Positions 35,270 to 43,420 of a stretch of 64,000 bases of DNA are shown piece by piece (the first letter of the stretch is position 1; the number at the start of each line of letters is the position of its first letter). The translations under genes were made by a program, and so were the position numbers. Below the pieces are notes generated by a model. That model saw only the letters and a program-made list of their open reading frames with translations. It ran no database searches and had not been told where the DNA came from. Location of the stretch: positions 62,001 to 126,000 of the forward strand of contig CAKUVD010000001.1 in assembly GCA_934695325.1 (NCBI GenBank), read 5' to 3'. The DNA is from an uncultured Bacteroidales bacterium (GTDB lineage: Bacteria > Bacteroidota > Bacteroidia > Bacteroidales > UBA932).

Positions 35270-36603
35270 TCTATGCCCCAGCCAGGCTCGTATTCACGTC
35301 CCCAGAGCTTGTTGGCCTCGGCATCATCGAGGATGCGGCCGCTCACAGGCTCTATCTTCAGAGAATGTCCTACGCGCTGCGCAATGTTTCCCAACTGAAC
35401 TAGCTGCGTGCTTATGCAAGCCTCGTTTATGTCAGAATTAAGTTTCGCCCCTTTGCGGATCGCATCGAACCAGTTGGCAAAATGGAAAGCGTCCAGCTGC
35501 TCGCTAGGATTCAGGAGGTTCCCGGTCTCGAACTTCAGTTCGCTCTTCACATCCTTGATGACATTGCCGCCAAGATCCCGGATCTTATACTCATTTCCTC
35601 CGTTAAGGTACAGAGTGCCCGTCTCACCGTAGAATGCCACGCCGACGCCGTCTCCGTCCACAGGAGAATTGTTGCAGCTTCGGCCTTCCCACGAACCAGA
35701 CGCCTTGTCTCCGAACTGATAGGTTATCAGCTGCGTGTCAGGAGTCTCCCAGTCATCCTGAAAACGATAGCGCCCACCGACAGAAGAAACCAGCGTAGGA
35801 TATTCCACTCCGAGTCCCCAGCGCATAAGATCCACGAAATGAGTTCCGTTGTTTAGAGCCTCGCCAGTTCCCCATCTCCAGAACCAGTGCCAGTTATAGT
35901 GAACGATATTGTCCTTGTAATCAGTCCTAGGAGCCGGCCCCTGCCAGAGATCCCAGTCCAGATTCGACGGAACTGGGACGACCTTGCCGACACCGATGGA
36001 TGGACGGTTGTTTACATACCAAGACTTCGCATAACGCACCTTGCCGATGCTTCCTCCGTGAATCTCCTCGATGGCACGGATGAGGTTAGGCCACGAGCGG
36101 CGCTGGTTCCCGACCTGAACGACCTTGCCATATTTCAATGCCGCACGCACAAGCAACTCATTCTCGGCCGGATTATGGCTGGTAGGCTTCTCCAGGTACA
36201 CGTGCTTCCCTGCCTTCATCGCCATAATGGCGGCCTTTGCGTGCCAATGGTCAGGCATCGCAATGACGACCGCGTCGAAGAGGTCGGACTCCAGCATCTT
36301 GCGGATATCCTTCTCCCCTTTCGGAAGTTTTCCTGTCAATGCCTTTATCTGCTGCCGGCAACGCTCAAGCGCCTCGCTGTCGCAGTCACAAAGATAAGTA
36401 ACCTCACAGTCTGGCATCTTGGCAAATCCCTGCGCAAGCGCACTTCCCCTTGAATTGACCCCTATCACGCCTATGCGTATCCTGTCGTTTGCGCCCAGGA
36501 CCGAATTCTTGCGTGATATGGCGAATCCTGGAATGATGCTCGAGAGTGACAATGACGCCGTCGCCATCGCCGCATTCTTGATAAAATCTCTTCTTGAAGT
36601 CAT
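35263..36603 (-). CDS. Exported Gfo/Idh/MocA family oxidoreductase with Tat signal (no. 4 of the locus)
   Basis: A protein of 446 residues. The N-terminus SRRDFIKNAAMATASLSLS is a twin-arginine signal, so the folded protein with its cofactor is exported to the periplasm. The Rossmann motif is IGVIGVNSRGSALAQ, the catalytic Lys is in VYLEKPTSHN, and the conserved His in EALNNGTHFVDLMRW. Family members act on sugar hydroxyls with NAD(P); some are NAD-dependent glycosidases (GH109 type). The substrate here is unknown. It is the last gene of the locus and is followed directly by repeat copy B. Confidence 0.85.
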   Translation of the reverse strand: MTSRRDFIKNAAMATASLSLSSIIPGFAISRKNSVLGANDRIRIGVIGVNSRGSALAQGFAKMPDCEVTYLCDCDSEALERCRQQIKALTGKLPKGEKDIRKMLESDLFDAVVIAMPDHWHAKAAIMAMKAGKHVYLEKPTSHNPAENELLVRAALKYGKVVQVGNQRRSWPNLIRAIEEIHGGSIGKVRYAKSWYVNNRPSIGVGKVVPVPSNLDWDLWQGPAPRTDYKDNIVHYNWHWFWRWGTGEALNNGTHFVDLMRWGLGVEYPTLVSSVGGRYRFQDDWETPDTQLITYQFGDKASGSWEGRSCNNSPVDGDGVGVAFYGETGTLYLNGGNEYKIRDLGGNVIKDVKSELKFETGNLLNPSEQLDAFHFANWFDAIRKGAKLNSDINEACISTQLVQLGNIAQRVGHSLKIEPVSGRILDDAEANKLWGREYEPGWGIEL

Positions 36604-36628
36604 AACATTTATTGGTTATTAATCCGGG

Positions 36629-36874
36629 TCACTTGCAGAAAAGCGCCCTTAAACATTTCTTTAAGCCCAGGAACAGAATCCTGAAGAACATCAGCACTGC
36701 ATAGAATACCACTGAAATCACGACCACATAGCCGATCTGGCTGAAGATCTCAGTCCACGGCTTCACGTAAGCTATGACAGTTCCGGCATTTATGCAGAAC
36801 GAAAGGAGAAAACAGCTGACCGCTATCAGCAATTCCCTGCGGACAATCCTGCCCGATATAACTATGTCTCTCAT
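36629..36874 (-). CDS. Small two-helix membrane protein
   Basis: A protein of 81 residues with two membrane segments (about 14-36 and 45-70) and a basic C-terminus (LKKCLRALFCK). I do not recognise a family. It is 4 bp after one Tat-dependent Gfo/Idh gene and 25 bp before the next, so it is probably co-translated with them. It could be a membrane anchor or assembly partner for these enzymes, but nothing in the sequence proves this. Confidence 0.65.
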   Translation of the reverse strand: MRDIVISGRIVRRELLIAVSCFLLSFCINAGTVIAYVKPWTEIFSQIGYVVVISVVFYAVLMFFRILFLGLKKCLRALFCK

Positions 36875-36878
36875 ACTC

Positions 36879-38210
36879 TTAGAACTTCATATAAGGAATC
36901 CTGTAATAGTCCGGGAAGCGGATCGTCCTCTGCTCGTCCATAGCCTTGTTCCCGAGGAGACACAGGACAGTGGAGCAATAAGCCTCCTCCACTACATCCT
37001 TGGCCTTCTCACCCGTGATGCAGGACTGGCAGAACGCTGACAGGATTATGTCCGAAGCGTCATTGTCCACGCCGATCATATTCTGCCCTCCGTTCACGCT
37101 GACCTTGCCCTCGATTATTGCGTGAGGAATGGCTGTGCCCTTGACCTCAGGACGCCAGCTCGGACCTGCGAGAGGAACTGACGAGAACACCTTGTCCTTC
37201 ACATTGGAAATAAGCGTCTCGATTCCGGAGCGGGAATTGTCCTCCTCCAGATAATAGACACCCTTGGTCAGGTCCATCGTCCCCAGATGTCCCAGAATCT
37301 GGTCCTCCATTCCGTTGAACTTATTGGAAATAAGTGATTCATAGTTAATCTTCCTGCCGTCAGCATAGCGGTAGATGACATTCACTGCATCATAGACCTC
37401 CCTTCCGTCCTTCCACCATACGATATCACCCATTCCGGTGATTGTCTCAGGAATTTTTCCAGCCGCCATATTGCATACCTCCAGCTGATGGCAGGCAAGT
37501 TCTGTCATAAGCCCTCCGGAGGACTCCCTGTACAGCCTCCAGTTGATGGCCTTCTCCAGTTCCGGAGACGGCACAGGCCTTCTCCAGTCAGCGTTGCGGA
37601 ACCAGTGGCAACGCATCCCGACCACATCACCGATGACGCCGTCGCGGATAAGCTGCATACCCCTTATGTATTTCTCGTCATACATACGCTGCATACAGAA
37701 ATAGAGAGCCCGGTCTGTCTGCTGATACGCATCGTACACAGCCTTACATTCGTCCAACGTAAGCGCCATCGCCTTCTCGCAGAAAACGTGCTTGCCGGCA
37801 GCGAGGGCATCCAGCGTTATCGGGGCGTGCATATTCAGAGGAGTGGAAATCACCACTCCGTCTATGTCCTTGTCTTCCAGCAGCTCCCTGTAGTCCCGAT
37901 ACTGCCTGGCTTCCGGGCATAGGTCCGCAGCCTGCTTCAGGTTCGGCTCATAGATGTCACACACCGCGGCGATCTCAGCGTGAGGTATGAGTTTCAGATT
38001 ATGCACGTGGTACATTCCACGCGAACCTGTACCTATCAGGCCTATCCTCGCCTTCTCCTTTCCCAAATCCTTCAACCTGTCAGGCGAGCAGGACGCCAGC
38101 CACGGGGCCGATGCCAGAATGGCCGAGCCACCTGCCAGAAAACCGAGGTTCCTTATGAAATCCCGGCGGCTTATGTCCCGGGCCACTTTATCCTTATATT
38201 CCAGTTCCAT
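36879..38210 (-). CDS. Exported Gfo/Idh/MocA family oxidoreductase with Tat signal and lipobox (no. 3)
   Basis: A protein of 443 residues. Residues 14-42 contain SRRDFIRNLGFLAGG, a twin-arginine motif, then APWLASCS, which fits a lipobox: a Tat-exported lipoprotein. The cofactor motif is IGLIGTGSRGMYHVHN; the Lys motif is FCEKAMALT (EKA rather than EKP), and a His is found at GGLMTELACHQLEV. Glycosidase-like or dehydrogenase activity on glycans is the family expectation. It follows apbE by 42 bp. Confidence 0.85.
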   Translation of the reverse strand: MELEYKDKVARDISRRDFIRNLGFLAGGSAILASAPWLASCSPDRLKDLGKEKARIGLIGTGSRGMYHVHNLKLIPHAEIAAVCDIYEPNLKQAADLCPEARQYRDYRELLEDKDIDGVVISTPLNMHAPITLDALAAGKHVFCEKAMALTLDECKAVYDAYQQTDRALYFCMQRMYDEKYIRGMQLIRDGVIGDVVGMRCHWFRNADWRRPVPSPELEKAINWRLYRESSGGLMTELACHQLEVCNMAAGKIPETITGMGDIVWWKDGREVYDAVNVIYRYADGRKINYESLISNKFNGMEDQILGHLGTMDLTKGVYYLEEDNSRSGIETLISNVKDKVFSSVPLAGPSWRPEVKGTAIPHAIIEGKVSVNGGQNMIGVDNDASDIILSAFCQSCITGEKAKDVVEEAYCSTVLCLLGNKAMDEQRTIRFPDYYRIPYMKF

Positions 38211-38252
38211 ATCAAGTCTGTTCTATATTCTTATGCACGCTTACAGCCGGAG

Positions 38253-39089
38253 TCAATCCTCGTGACTCAATAAATACCTTCCGAATTCAGCGTCCGGAAA
38301 AGCCCGCCTCAACATTTCAGTGTCACCGGTCCCGGCAATCATCAGTGCGGTGCTGAGGACCTCCGCATCCACGGGATCGCCGCTCACGACCGTGGAAAGC
38401 ATCTTACGAACTTCAACTCTCCCGTCACGAGGGTCGATTATGTGCCCAGCATATCCAGGCGTGTTCCCGGACGTAGACAAAGCATTATCCTTCAACACAA
38501 ACGAGGCGAGAGCCGCACCGTCATACGGAGACGGCAGGTCAATCCTCCACCCGTCTCCCCCGGGCTGGCTTCCGAGCGCCATAAGCGCACTTCCGCCGAA
38601 GTCAATGAAGGCCGTGTCAATGCCGGCATCATCCAATATCTCACGGATTTCCTTCAAGGCCCAGCCCTTCGCAAATCCTCCGAAATCCAAATCAATGCTC
38701 CTGTCCGTGGATGCCAACGCTCTTCCGTCAAGCGAAAGCGCCGACATATCCTTTCTAGTGACATCAAAAAGCCCGCCAGTCAGGCTGCGGTAACGCAGAC
38801 ATTCTCTCAGTATGCCAGCCACAAGGTCGGAGACGCCATCGAAACGCCCGGCCGACTTCAATGCCCTGTTTATCCCCGACACCTCGCTGGAAGCATCAAA
38901 CCTGTCCAAGGCTCCTTCATCCCTCGCCAGTATGGAGCATACCTCTTTCCATACACTCAGACACAGATTTTCCTCCCGCCCCATAATCAACATTTCCAGG
39001 AAAGTACCCATAACCCGGCTGACCGAGCCTCTGAATATCATCTCCTCCCTGTAATATGTACTGGACGCCCCCAGCATTGTCCCGTTCAT
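38253..39089 (-). CDS. apbE: FAD:protein FMN transferase (ApbE family)
   Basis: A protein of 278 residues, somewhat shorter than typical ApbE (about 330). It shows SEVSGINRALK, DFGGFAKGWALKEI (FAD-binding), NALSTSGNTPGYAGHIIDPR and VSGDPVDAEVLSTAL with the metal-ligand Asp. ApbE proteins attach FMN covalently to Thr/Ser of periplasmic electron-transfer proteins. No signal peptide or lipobox is visible, unusual if it acts outside the cytoplasm. Its start overlaps the stop of the preceding Gfo/Idh gene by four bases, so it belongs to the locus. A flavinylated partner was not found in the window. Confidence 0.85.
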   Translation of the reverse strand: MNGTMLGASSTYYREEMIFRGSVSRVMGTFLEMLIMGREENLCLSVWKEVCSILARDEGALDRFDASSEVSGINRALKSAGRFDGVSDLVAGILRECLRYRSLTGGLFDVTRKDMSALSLDGRALASTDRSIDLDFGGFAKGWALKEIREILDDAGIDTAFIDFGGSALMALGSQPGGDGWRIDLPSPYDGAALASFVLKDNALSTSGNTPGYAGHIIDPRDGRVEVRKMLSTVVSGDPVDAEVLSTALMIAGTGDTEMLRRAFPDAEFGRYLLSHED

Positions 39090-40435
39090 TTTTCGACGGC
39101 CATCTCAGTCGCCGTCGTGGTTATGTAATACTTGCTCAGAGTGTTCGGAACCTCCCAATCCGGGAGTCGCTCCTGCCCTCGAACATACTTCAGCATCTGC
39201 TCCGCCACCATATTGAAATGGTCTTCGTGTCCAGGCCTGTCTTCCGCCGGAACCATTATGTCCGCACCATAGTCCCCGACTCCGATGCGCAGAGTCACGA
39301 ACGGATATTTCCGCATCAAATCCGAGAGGGCTTTCATATTTACAGCCCTTTTTCCAAAATCCGAACTCTCCACGGCAAGGCTCTTCACATAGTTGCTCCT
39401 GGCATCCTGATAGACAATCACATTCGCCAGTGTCCCCCTGTATATCGCCTCGAACGTATCTGCCTGGCCCTCCGCCGGCATCCAGTTCCACCTCACGTTC
39501 ATCTCCACCGGAAGGCTCCCGGCAGTGAATGATATGCTCCCGTTAGCCATCACAGATATTGCGCCGTCTTTCTCGACGCCCGAAAGATACTCTGGAAAGG
39601 AGTCCGCCCCCGTGGACTTCCGGAACTGCTCCAAAGTCACCACAGTAGGATAGTGCGACGCAGAGTCCACTCTCACCATATCTGTCGTGACAGGCTTGTC
39701 CGGGAAGCACTGCCAGAACACCAGATCTATCAGGTGAGTGGTCACGTCTGCTATGCCCTCACCCTGCTGACGCACATCGTAATACCACTGAGGACGCATT
39801 AAAGGAGCGCCGGCCACCTCCTTGTAAAAGTGGTGAACGCTGGTCATCTTCACGGCAGGTCCCTTCGTAGCGTCGAACTCTCCGAACACATCCGGAGAAT
39901 TTACGATTTCACGGACTAGAATGTTGAGAATGTCATATCGCTCTGTCATAAGGTCATATATGACCAAGCCCTTGTCTCCAGCCTCCGAATATGCCTTCTC
40001 AAGTCTTGAGAATCCGGCACTGTCTATCGCGAGAGGCTTGTCAGAGAGAACATTGTACCCCTTGCTGACAGCCGTGAGTATGTAGTCTGACTTCCGTCTG
40101 TTGTTCCCGGCCAGAACCGCTATGTTCCCGTGCCCCTCCGGCAGCCTGTCCAGATAGTCATCCCCGGCATACACCTTCTCCTTCCAAGTGGTCGGATTGG
40201 CAGGACGCGCGCAGAAAGACTCCACTGTAGAGAGATACTGCTGAAGTTCCTCGCCCTCAGGAGCATAGACGCTGACATCAGGAGACACACCGTCCAGCAT
40301 ATTCTTCTGAAGCAGGCTTGCGTGAAAATGACCCGGATCGATGACTGTCAATGTCAGTTCACGGTTACGGCATCCTCCGACGGCCAGTGTCAATGCAGCC
40401 AGCACGGCAGCCGTCTTACTTGCTTTCAGGACCAT
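39086..40435 (-). CDS. Gfo/Idh/MocA-like lipoprotein oxidoreductase (no. 2)
   Basis: A protein of 449 residues with lipobox LTLAVGGCRN. The N-terminal dinucleotide-binding region is degenerate at its start (LTVIDPGHFHASLL), but the Lys motif LSDKPLAID and the His in GIADVTTHLIDLVFW remain. The second half corresponds to the special C-terminal domain found in Bacteroidota putative oxidoreductases of this superfamily. It overlaps the end of the previous gene by 20 bp and the start of apbE by 4 bp. Whether it still binds NAD is uncertain. Confidence 0.78.
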   Translation of the reverse strand: MVLKASKTAAVLAALTLAVGGCRNRELTLTVIDPGHFHASLLQKNMLDGVSPDVSVYAPEGEELQQYLSTVESFCARPANPTTWKEKVYAGDDYLDRLPEGHGNIAVLAGNNRRKSDYILTAVSKGYNVLSDKPLAIDSAGFSRLEKAYSEAGDKGLVIYDLMTERYDILNILVREIVNSPDVFGEFDATKGPAVKMTSVHHFYKEVAGAPLMRPQWYYDVRQQGEGIADVTTHLIDLVFWQCFPDKPVTTDMVRVDSASHYPTVVTLEQFRKSTGADSFPEYLSGVEKDGAISVMANGSISFTAGSLPVEMNVRWNWMPAEGQADTFEAIYRGTLANVIVYQDARSNYVKSLAVESSDFGKRAVNMKALSDLMRKYPFVTLRIGVGDYGADIMVPAEDRPGHEDHFNMVAEQMLKYVRGQERLPDWEVPNTLSKYYITTTATEMAVEK

Positions 40436-41435
40436 ACTCGCGCACCAATTTTCTTGCTTCCTTTTCCCCGGCCCTGTATGCTTCCTCCAGGCTTACGGAC
40501 TTGCCGCCTCTTTCCTTGCTCATATTGGAAGCCTTCATAAATGCGAATATCTCTATCGTTTCATCGTCAGAAATCGGGGACTTGCCTGAGATGAAGAAAT
40601 CAAGTATCTGGTTCAGAAGGACTTTGTATCCCGCATAGCCTCCTGCCGGGACAGCGCCGTCCGCAGTGAACGCAGTACCGCCATAAATCGCCGGACCGGA
40701 GACAATGGCCCTGAACGTACCGAGCCTGCCGTCTTTCCACACGCCGGAGACGATGTCGCCGTCCGCTGAAGAAACCCGGCTCACGCTTTCGCATCCGGTT
40801 CCCATAAGGGTATAGAGCGTCTCCACACCGTGTATGCCATAGAATCCGAAGTCAGGATGAGTAGGTTCAGTCTTGTGCGGAGACCAGCAGTCAGCCCCGA
40901 GCACCTTGCCATATACGCCGTCGTGAAGTTTCACATTCTCAGGAGAGAACCTAAGTGCGGACGACGAGAATATCTGCACACCATAGGCATCGGCGAGACG
41001 GTAGAGCGCCATAGTCTGCCCCAACGTCGCCCCAGCGGGCTTGTCCACATAACAGATCTTGCCTGACCTGAACACCTCCACGGCCTGTTCTATGTGCAGA
41101 CGGCCGTCATTGGTCTCTAACATCACGCAGTCCACCTTGTCCAGCAGCTCGCTTATGGAAGAGGTTATCTCCACGCCGTATTTCTTCACTTCCTCGATAT
41201 AGCCGGGAATCCGCTTGTAACTGGACTCGATGGTCCTGGAGCCATAGGGATATGCGGCGACTATCTCGAACTTCCTGACATACGGATCGTCGCTGTCGCC
41301 GTTGAGCAGTTCAGTGAACGCCGTCGAGTGCGACGTATCCAGGCCGATGATGCCCACCTTTATCACTTTTTCCTGCGCATTCGCACCCGCCGACAGAACT
41401 AGAGCGGCGAGGGCCGACATAATAAGATGTTTCAT
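40416..41435 (-). CDS. Secreted Gfo/Idh/MocA family oxidoreductase (no. 1)
   Basis: A protein of 339 residues with a Sec signal peptide (SALAALVLSAGANAQ). The nucleotide motif is VGIIGLDTSHSTAF, the Lys motif is CYVDKPAGAT, and the His occurs in GFYGIHGVETLY. A periplasmic location is thus predicted, by a different route from nos. 3 and 4. It lies 3 bp after nagB. Confidence 0.8.
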   Translation of the reverse strand: MKHLIMSALAALVLSAGANAQEKVIKVGIIGLDTSHSTAFTELLNGDSDDPYVRKFEIVAAYPYGSRTIESSYKRIPGYIEEVKKYGVEITSSISELLDKVDCVMLETNDGRLHIEQAVEVFRSGKICYVDKPAGATLGQTMALYRLADAYGVQIFSSSALRFSPENVKLHDGVYGKVLGADCWSPHKTEPTHPDFGFYGIHGVETLYTLMGTGCESVSRVSSADGDIVSGVWKDGRLGTFRAIVSGPAIYGGTAFTADGAVPAGGYAGYKVLLNQILDFFISGKSPISDDETIEIFAFMKASNMSKERGGKSVSLEEAYRAGEKEARKLVREYGPESK

Positions 41436-41438
41436 TTT

Positions 41439-42224
41439 CTAGAGCAATGATGAACTTTCATTATTCAAATATAGGCAAGAATTTTCTTTTTTCCTCAAGA
41501 TAGTGGCAGGACATTCTTCCGAAATAGAGCCCTCCAGCATACGCTTGACAGCCGGAGCCTTGTTCGTGAAGGGAACAATGCAGAACATCCTGTCGGCCCT
41601 GAGCAGAGCCGGAACAGTAAGGGTGAGAGCCTTTTCCGGGACCTGGTCAAGCGTAGGGAAGCACTTCTCGTGAACCTGCTGGCCGCGGCAGACGCTGTCC
41701 AGTTCCACGACCTTCACCAGATTTGGATCATTGAAGTCAGCGAACGCAGGGTCATTGAACGCTATATGGCCGTTCTCCCCAATTCCCAGACATACTATGT
41801 CCACGGGATACTCTTCCAGCAACTGCGAATATCTGGCACATTCCGCAGCCACATCCGGAGCACATCCGTCTATATAGTTCACCGTCTTGAACGGGACAAG
41901 TCCGAAGATGCTGCGCTCCAGGAAGTTGCCGAAACTCTGACTACGGCTTCTGTCGATGCCGATGTACTCATCCATATGGAAGGCATTGATCCTGCCCCAC
42001 TCTATCGTCTTGTCGGCGACAAGACTGGAGAGAAATGCGCTCTGGGACGGAGCCGCGGCGAAAATCATATTGATCTCATCCTTCTCCTTCAGGAGCTCCG
42101 CGATTCTTGCAGCTACATCCGCTGCCGCGGCTGCCCCCATCTCCTCCGTAGTCGGGTATATATTAACCTTCAGCAAATCTCTTACGAAAGTTTTCACGCC
42201 ATCAAAGTGTTTCATATCTGTCAT
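41439..42224 (-). CDS. nagB: Glucosamine-6-phosphate deaminase
   Basis: A cytoplasmic enzyme of 261 residues converting glucosamine-6-phosphate to fructose-6-phosphate and ammonia. Motifs seen: AFHMDEYIGID, SQSFGNFLERSIF, and CLGIGENGHIAFNDP. The N-terminal substrate loop (AAAPSQSAFL) is not the usual GTGSTP form, so it is a divergent member. It overlaps nagA by four bases. Confidence 0.9.
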   Translation of the reverse strand: MTDMKHFDGVKTFVRDLLKVNIYPTTEEMGAAAAADVAARIAELLKEKDEINMIFAAAPSQSAFLSSLVADKTIEWGRINAFHMDEYIGIDRSRSQSFGNFLERSIFGLVPFKTVNYIDGCAPDVAAECARYSQLLEEYPVDIVCLGIGENGHIAFNDPAFADFNDPNLVKVVELDSVCRGQQVHEKCFPTLDQVPEKALTLTVPALLRADRMFCIVPFTNKAPAVKRMLEGSISEECPATILRKKENSCLYLNNESSSLL

Positions 42225-43420
42225 TTAGTGTTATCTGAATATATTATTTCCGAAGAGGTTATGGTATATGCGACATTGACTCCGTCATCGAATATGACTA
42301 TGTCCGCATCCTTTCCCTCCGCTATGCTTCCTTTTCGGTCGTCTATATGCATCACCCTGGCAGGCGTCTCCGTCATCATACGGACAGCCTCTTCGAGAGG
42401 CACGCCTGCCATAGACATCATCGTGCGCACCAGACGGTCCGTGGTAGCGACACTGCCGGCGAAAGCAGAACGGTCCGGCAGTTTCGCCACGCCGTCCTCG
42501 ACTATGACCTTCTGTCCTTTCTCCTGGCTTCCGAGAAGATATTCCCCGTCGGGCATCCCCGCGGCACGCATAGCGTCAGTGCAGAGCACGGTCTTCTCCG
42601 GGCCCTTGAACTTATAGACGAAACGCAGGAGCGGTGACGGAAGATGGACTCCGTCAGCTATGATCTCCACTGTCATCCCGTCTGTCAGATAAGCGGCCTC
42701 CACTATGCCGGCCTTTCGGAAAGCGTTACGCCTGGTGACAGACGACATCGCACAATATAGATGTGTTACGTGCGTATATCCGTGCCTGTATGCCTCCTCA
42801 GCCACCTCGCAGACAGCGTTGGAATGCGCAATGGACGGCAATATGCCCCTTTTCACCAGACAGTCACCGAGTTCCATCGCACCTTCCAGTTCCGGGGCGA
42901 CGCTCCACCTCATTATCTTGTCCGTGGCATCAAGTATCGGGAGGTATGACTCAGGCACAGGCTTCTGAAGGTACGCCGGATCCTGCGCACCGCTCTGTTC
43001 CGGGGAAAAGTAAGGCCCCTCCAGATGAAGCCCTAGGAGATGAGCACCTTTCGCATTTAAAGATGAGGCCTCGTCGAAGACACGGAAAGTCCTGAGGAGT
43101 TCATCGTCTGTGCAGGTCAATGTCGTCGGCACCATCGATGTGGTGCCGTGTATGGCATGTGCCCTGGCGGCACCGAGGAAAGCCTCGACAGTACCGTCCA
43201 TAAAGTCATAGCCTCCGCCACCGTGTACGTGGATGTCAATGAATCCAGGGGACACATAACGGCCGGCGGCATCCAGGATGACATCATCATTGTCCGGGAC
43301 ATATCCGCCTGACGGGACGATGCCGGAAATTCTTCCGGTAGAGCGGTCGCATACGACATCTAAACCGTCCCGTATCCCTTCCGGGAGGATGACTCGTCCG
43401 CCTTTTATTATCAGTTTCAT
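42221..43420 (-). CDS. nagA: N-acetylglucosamine-6-phosphate deacetylase
   Basis: A protein of 399 residues. It removes acetate from GlcNAc-6-phosphate ahead of NagB. Metal-site parts: PGFIDIHVHGGGGYDFMD, HLEGPYFSPEQSGAQDP (the EGP Glu), IAHSNA, VTHLYCAM, and the catalytic Asp in LCTDAMRAAGMPDG. Overlaps of four bases with both neighbours (permease and nagB) show tight coupling. It establishes amino-sugar catabolism as an output of the locus. Confidence 0.95.
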   Translation of the reverse strand: MKLIIKGGRVILPEGIRDGLDVVCDRSTGRISGIVPSGGYVPDNDDVILDAAGRYVSPGFIDIHVHGGGGYDFMDGTVEAFLGAARAHAIHGTTSMVPTTLTCTDDELLRTFRVFDEASSLNAKGAHLLGLHLEGPYFSPEQSGAQDPAYLQKPVPESYLPILDATDKIMRWSVAPELEGAMELGDCLVKRGILPSIAHSNAVCEVAEEAYRHGYTHVTHLYCAMSSVTRRNAFRKAGIVEAAYLTDGMTVEIIADGVHLPSPLLRFVYKFKGPEKTVLCTDAMRAAGMPDGEYLLGSQEKGQKVIVEDGVAKLPDRSAFAGSVATTDRLVRTMMSMAGVPLEEAVRMMTETPARVMHIDDRKGSIAEGKDADIVIFDDGVNVAYTITSSEIIYSDNTK

